NCBI RefSeq assembly: GCF_012222825.1
Contig: NZ_CP038017.1
Location: forward strand, 1,116,001 to 1,180,000
DNA from: Allofrancisella frigidaquae
GTDB lineage: Bacteria > Pseudomonadota > Gammaproteobacteria > Francisellales > Francisellaceae
Length of the DNA stretch: 64,000 bases
Reading direction: 5' to 3'
Below are positions 59,737 through 64,000 of this stretch, in pieces (position 1 is the stretch's first letter; each line of letters opens with the position of its first letter). Below the pieces are notes generated by a model. That model had not been told where the DNA came from, made no database searches, and saw nothing but the letters and a program-made list of their open reading frames with translations. The position numbers were made by a program, and so were the translations under genes.

Positions 59737-61908
59737 ATGACAGATAGTAATCGATATTTAAGGTTTAAAGTATATGGCTTAGACTGTATTGAAGAAGTAA
59801 ATGTCATCAAAAAAACTCTAAGTAAAAAAATACCAGCAGAAAATATGGAGTTTGATTTACTTAATGGTAAACTTTTAATAAACCAACAAGATATTTCTTC
59901 AAAAGAAATTATTTCTTTGATTAAAAAAGCTGGTTTAAACGCTATAGCTTGGGATAAATATTTATCAAATGGTAAAAATCCTAATTTCTTAAGTAAATAT
60001 CTACGTTTAATCACAACGTCAATCTGTGGAATTTTAATTGCTTTTGCATATTTATTCCACTCTATTGACCATGGGTTTATGCACGCGTTTATAGGTAGTG
60101 AAAATGATTCTTCCGAGATATTTCTTTTTATATCACAGCTTAGCTACTTACTAGCTATAGTATTTGGTAGTTGGTTTGTTTTTCCAAAAGCAATATCTTC
60201 TATAAAACGTCTTGATGCTGATATGAATCTACTTATGGTAATAGCTATAGTTTGTGCTATTATTATTGGTCAACTTTTTGAAGCTGCAGTTGTAAGTTTT
60301 TTATTTGCTCTTTCTCTTATACTTGAATCATGGAGCGTTAGTAATGCTCGTTCAGCGATAACTAAGCTTATGAATTTAACGCCTGATACTGCGCTAGTTT
60401 ATTGCTGTAATGACAAGCAATTTGAAGAAAAGCCTATAGCAGAAATCAATGTAGGCAAAAGAATACTTATAAAACCAGGTCAAAAAATTGCTCTTGATGG
60501 AATTATTATTAAAGGTAATAGCTTTATAAATCAAGCTCCAATAACTGGTGAATCGATCCCTGTAGAAAAACAAATTGAAGATGAAGTTTTTGCTGGGAGT
60601 ATAAATGGAAACTCTGCTATTGAAATAAAAACAACAAAAACTGCTGATAACTCATCAATAGCAAAAGTTATTCAAGCTGTAGAACACGCGCAATCAAAAC
60701 GTTCCAAAGCAGAAAAATGGGTCGATAAATTTGCAAGAATCTATACTCCCAGCATGATACTACTTGCTTTGATAATCGCCGTATTTGCACCGTTAATTTT
60801 GAATCAGCCTTGGGTCAACTGGATATACCAAGCTTTAGTTATTCTTGTAATAGCTTGCCCTTGCGCACTAGTAATATCAACCCCGATATCTATAGTCTCT
60901 AGTCTAGCAAAAGCAGCGCAAAATGGGGTTTTAATTAAAGGAGGTAATTTTATTGAAATCCCTGCAAAACTTAAAGCTATTGCTTTTGATAAGACAGGTA
61001 CTCTAACTCAAGGGAAGCCTAGCGTAAAAGAAATTATAACTAATAATAACTTTTCAAAAAAGCAGTTAATAACTATTGCTGCTAGTCTAGAAAAAACAGT
61101 GGATCATCCCATTTCTAAAGCAATCATTGATTATGCTAACCAAAACAATATAAAAATTGAAGAAGCTGTAAACACTAAAGTTATAGGAGGTAAGGGGATT
61201 GCTGGAGAAATTGGAGATTCTTACTTCTGGCTTGGTAGCCATGCTTTTGCTCATGAAAAACAACTTTGTGAGGATACTTCACTACATAATCAGGCAGCAA
61301 AACTTGGAGATGATGGCTTTTCATTAATATTTGTAGGTAATAATCAAGAAGTAATTGGTACTATAGCCATACAAGATGGTATAAAGAATAATATCCAAAG
61401 TTCCTTAAAACAACTAAAAGCATTAGGGGTTGAGCAAACTGTAATGCTTACAGGTGATAATAAAGGTACAGCAAAAGCTATTGCAGAGCAGGCAGGGATT
61501 GATGACTTTTATGCTGAACTTTTACCTGAAGATAAAGTAACTAAAATTGAAGAACTTGTTAATAAATATAAAAATGTAGCAATGATTGGAGATGGTATAA
61601 ATGATGCTCCGGCTCTTGCTAGATCTAATCTAGGTATTGCTATGGGAGCTATTGGTAATGACGTTGCGATAGAAACTGCAGATATTGCTCTAATGTCTGA
61701 TGATATCAGTAAGCTACCGTGGTTAATCAAGCACTCACGAAAAACTCTAAATATAATAAAACAAAACATAACCTTTTCTATAGTTATAAAAGCCATTTTT
61801 ATATCGTTAGCTATTGCCGATTTAGCCACCCTATGGATGGCGATTGCAGCAGATATGGGGGCAACTTTTATTGTTATAATAAATGCTTTAAGATTACTAA
61901 AATCTTAG
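59737..61908 (+). CDS. Heavy-metal P1B-type ATPase, Zn/Cd-type
   Basis: 723 residues from the ATG at 59737, which has an AAAGGAG site; an in-frame ATG 57 bp upstream has none. An N-terminal HMA domain carries GLDCIEEV in place of a CxxC. Transport and catalytic parts: CPCALVIS in helix 6, PITGESIPVEK, DKTGTLTQG, VDHPISKAI and GDGINDAPALARSN. The final helix has ADMGATFIVIINALRLL, like ZntA/CadA, which export Zn(II), Cd(II) or Pb(II). A LysR gene follows by 24 bp and may be its regulator or merely a neighbour. Confidence 0.88.
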   Translation: MTDSNRYLRFKVYGLDCIEEVNVIKKTLSKKIPAENMEFDLLNGKLLINQQDISSKEIISLIKKAGLNAIAWDKYLSNGKNPNFLSKYLRLITTSICGILIAFAYLFHSIDHGFMHAFIGSENDSSEIFLFISQLSYLLAIVFGSWFVFPKAISSIKRLDADMNLLMVIAIVCAIIIGQLFEAAVVSFLFALSLILESWSVSNARSAITKLMNLTPDTALVYCCNDKQFEEKPIAEINVGKRILIKPGQKIALDGIIIKGNSFINQAPITGESIPVEKQIEDEVFAGSINGNSAIEIKTTKTADNSSIAKVIQAVEHAQSKRSKAEKWVDKFARIYTPSMILLALIIAVFAPLILNQPWVNWIYQALVILVIACPCALVISTPISIVSSLAKAAQNGVLIKGGNFIEIPAKLKAIAFDKTGTLTQGKPSVKEIITNNNFSKKQLITIAASLEKTVDHPISKAIIDYANQNNIKIEEAVNTKVIGGKGIAGEIGDSYFWLGSHAFAHEKQLCEDTSLHNQAAKLGDDGFSLIFVGNNQEVIGTIAIQDGIKNNIQSSLKQLKALGVEQTVMLTGDNKGTAKAIAEQAGIDDFYAELLPEDKVTKIEELVNKYKNVAMIGDGINDAPALARSNLGIAMGAIGNDVAIETADIALMSDDISKLPWLIKHSRKTLNIIKQNITFSIVIKAIFISLAIADLATLWMAIAADMGATFIVIINALRLLKS

Positions 61909-61932
61909 ATTATAAACTTTTATAGAGCAAAT

Positions 61933-62820
61933 ATGCGAATTACATTAAAACAACTTCAAGTTTTTGTAAATACTGCTAAAGCTGAATCAATAAGTATTGG
62001 TGCTGAAAAATGCTTTATCTCACAAGCAGCTGCAAGTATGTCATTATCACAACTTGAAAGTATGCTTGGTATAACTTTATTTGATAGGTTAGGTAAGCGT
62101 ATGAAATTAAACTCTAATGGGCAAGCTCTCCTAAACCAAGCTATACAGATTATTGATAGAGTTTCAGAACTAGAATCTTTTGCTTATGAAGACAAGCCCC
62201 TAGCTGGTAAAATTACTATTGGAGCTAGTACAACAATAGCAAACTATATACTACCAAAACATCTTGCACGATTTAGAAACCTCTATCCTAACGTAGAAAT
62301 AGAACTAATTTGTGATAATACCAAAGAAATAATACATAAAGTTGAAACCTTAACTTGTGATGTAGGCTTTGTTGAGGGATATTGTCACAATGATTGTATT
62401 GAGTCAACAATATGGCAAGAAGATAAGTTAGTAATTATGTCTAATATAAACCATCCTCTAGCAAATAAAAAAAATTTAAAGATAACAGATTTACTCGAAT
62501 ATAATTGGGTACTAAGAGAACAAGGATCAGGAACATTCGAAATATTTTCTAAAGCAATCAAAAACCATCTACCTCAACTAAAAAAAGAAATCATTTTTAA
62601 CAACACAGAAGCTATAAAACAATATATCTCTAATAGCCAGTGTCTAACATGTTTATCTCATGCTATTGTAGAACAATCCTGGGACGCTACACAATACCAA
62701 ATCTTAGATACCAAAGATTTAAATTTAAAAAGAAATTTTTATAAACTTTTACACAAAACAAAATATCATACAAACCTGACCCAAACATTTTGTCATTTTC
62801 TTGAGGAAGAAAACATATAA
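61933..62820 (+). CDS. LysR-family transcriptional regulator
   Basis: 295 residues. The winged HTH is in residues 1-60 (LKQLQVFVNTAKAESISIGA, SQAAASMSLSQLESMLGITL, FDRLGKRM), followed by the substrate-binding domain (ITIGASTTIANYILPKHLAR). This resembles CysB/CbbR-type members. It lies on the same strand as the metal ATPase, 24 bp after it. Its inducer is unknown. Confidence 0.9.
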   Translation: MRITLKQLQVFVNTAKAESISIGAEKCFISQAAASMSLSQLESMLGITLFDRLGKRMKLNSNGQALLNQAIQIIDRVSELESFAYEDKPLAGKITIGASTTIANYILPKHLARFRNLYPNVEIELICDNTKEIIHKVETLTCDVGFVEGYCHNDCIESTIWQEDKLVIMSNINHPLANKKNLKITDLLEYNWVLREQGSGTFEIFSKAIKNHLPQLKKEIIFNNTEAIKQYISNSQCLTCLSHAIVEQSWDATQYQILDTKDLNLKRNFYKLLHKTKYHTNLTQTFCHFLEEENI

Positions 62821-62887
62821 AGCTTGAATTTTGGTTAAAAATCATCATTATATTTATTGAGTAATTAATAATTAGGAGAATGCTAAT

Positions 62888-63463
62888 ATGTCATTAGGTG
62901 TAATACTACTTATAATCGTAGCAGCAGTTGCTATATATGTTGTTATGACTTATAACAAACTAATAGCTGAAATAGAAACTGTTAAAAATTCAGAAAAACA
63001 AATAGATGTACAACTTGACCGTAGAGCAAAAGTTTTTGACTCTTTAGTAAATGTTGTCAAGAAATATATGGACTATGAGCAAACTACTCTAAAAGATATA
63101 GTAGCTCTACGAAGCCAAGCCAACTCTGCAAAACAACATGGTGATGTTAAAACAAGAATAGCAGCTGAAAACCAAATATCTGAACTTGCAAAAGGTATAA
63201 ATGTACAGTTTGAAAACTACCCGGAGTTAAAATCAAACCAAAATGTAATCCAGCTTCAAGAAGAAATAACATCTACCGAAAATAAGTTAGCTTTTGCAAA
63301 ACAGGCTTTAAATGATTCTATAGAAAGGTATAATGCCCATAAAAAATCTTTCTTTGCTGGTATAGTTGTAAGTTTATTTAAAAAGCTAAATGAGAACTTC
63401 ATCTATTGGAATATTTCTGAAGAGAAAAAACAACAACTAGAAGATACTAGAGTGGAACTATAA
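62888..63463 (+). CDS. LemA-family protein
   Basis: 191 residues. One N-terminal transmembrane helix (residues 3-19), then a helical bundle with YNKLIAEIETVKNSEKQIDV, DRRAKVFDSLVNVVKKYMDY and an ENQISELAKG segment, the LemA signature. It is followed directly by an HtpX-like protease, a frequent partner. An AGGAG site precedes its ATG. Role in envelope stress is inferred only. Confidence 0.9.
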   Translation: MSLGVILLIIVAAVAIYVVMTYNKLIAEIETVKNSEKQIDVQLDRRAKVFDSLVNVVKKYMDYEQTTLKDIVALRSQANSAKQHGDVKTRIAAENQISELAKGINVQFENYPELKSNQNVIQLQEEITSTENKLAFAKQALNDSIERYNAHKKSFFAGIVVSLFKKLNENFIYWNISEEKKQQLEDTRVEL

Positions 63464-64000
63464 ATGTCATCTACAGATAATCTACATTATGGCTCTGTAA
63501 ACTGGCGTGAAGTTGTTCATAAAAATACCAGAAAAACATATCTAGTTATAGCTACCTTTTTGCTAGTGTTTTTCTTGCTTGGTATATTTGTAGACACAAT
63601 ATACAGATACAATGAAATTGCAAATGCCTATTATAGAGCTTATGGCATCGAACTACCTATATCAAAAGTGTTTTGGGCTCTAGCAACTTTTCAGTTAGTT
63701 CCTTATGCTACTATCATTATTTCTGGTATAGCAGTTATTTGGATATTTATAACTTTTAGCATGTATGACAAAATTATGCTTTCAGGGACTCAATACCAAG
63801 AAATCACCGCTGATGATCAAAGTCCTTTAGCACGTCGTGTTTATAATGTTGTCGAAGAAATGAAAGTTGCAGCTGGCATGAGATACATGCCAAAAGTATT
63901 TCTTATAAATGCTGACTATATGAATGCTTTTGCCTCTGGATACTCTGAAAAATCAGCTATGGTTGCTATTACAACAAAACTTGCTAATGCTCTAAACCGT
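63464..64000 (+). CDS. HtpX-like M48 membrane metallopeptidase, N-terminal part
   Basis: The ATG at 63464 starts 1 bp after the lemA stop codon. The first 179 residues run to the window edge. There are two transmembrane helices (TYLVIATFLLVFFLLGIFV and VPYATIIISGIAVIWIFITF), followed by the start of the peptidase domain (LARRVYNVVEEMKVAAGMRY, PKVFLINADYMNAFASGY). The HExxH motif would lie beyond the window. HtpX-type proteins break down damaged membrane proteins. Confidence 0.85.
   Translation, partial: MSSTDNLHYGSVNWREVVHKNTRKTYLVIATFLLVFFLLGIFVDTIYRYNEIANAYYRAYGIELPISKVFWALATFQLVPYATIIISGIAVIWIFITFSMYDKIMLSGTQYQEITADDQSPLARRVYNVVEEMKVAAGMRYMPKVFLINADYMNAFASGYSEKSAMVAITTKLANALNR

Overview
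The window is AT-rich chromosomal DNA from a member of the Francisellaceae. This rests on gene content and order: a Francisella-type SspA, a PurC-PurD fusion protein, two short type IV pilins beside the pur cluster, a GadC-like antiporter close to an epmA-birA-recJ group, and an ISFtu1-like IS630 element. Protein sequences I can compare from memory, such as SspA, look clearly diverged from F. tularensis, so I favour a non-tularensis Francisella or close relative. The species is not determined. I saw no rRNA, tRNA or CRISPR array.

Layout. 1-13.4 kb holds the start of sucC, a fused membrane/AsmA-like protein, dusA, gyrB, an IS256-family insertion, mutL, a DUF2147 protein and rsgA. Two 141-bp inverted-repeat elements in opposite orientation lie in this part. 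13.4-24.1 kb has argS and then a forward run lptD-surA-rsmA-apaH-aroQ-accB-accC plus a RodZ-like protein: outer-membrane assembly, ribosome maturation and fatty-acid synthesis. 24.1-31.4 kb holds the reverse operon perM-recJ-birA-epmA, a GadC-like permease and an orphan PotD-like binding protein. BirA is the enzyme that would biotinylate the AccB encoded nearby.

31.4-32.7 kb is a small accessory island: a solitary IS30 end, a promoter at its edge, a DUF4160/DUF2442 pair and a fragment of an AMP-binding enzyme. 32.7-40.5 kb is core again (trmL, hemB, yhbY, holB, sohB, sspA, tusE, yggX), with an ArnT/FlmK-like glycosyltransferase and a PAP2 phosphatase. 40.5-44.6 kb is the most disturbed part: an ankyrin-repeat gene whose C-terminal coding is displaced into another frame, then an ISFtu1-like element that carries an intact IS30-family element inserted in its transposase gene.

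44.7-51.5 kb is a reverse purine cluster, transcribed folD-purM-purCD-purN-purE-purK, with palindromic sequences between some genes. 51.9-64 kb holds two pilins, a cupin, sodC, aroC, a DedA protein, a PilZ-like protein, radA, cvpA, gpsA, a metal P-type ATPase, a LysR regulator, lemA and the start of an HtpX-like protease gene.

I did not find an obviously new large system. The best leads are the nested insertion (removal of the inner element restores the outer reading frame exactly), the displaced ankyrin C terminus, the paired 141-bp elements, the three-hairpin intergenic block near 34.6 kb, and the DUF4160/DUF2442 pair driven from the edge of an IS remnant.
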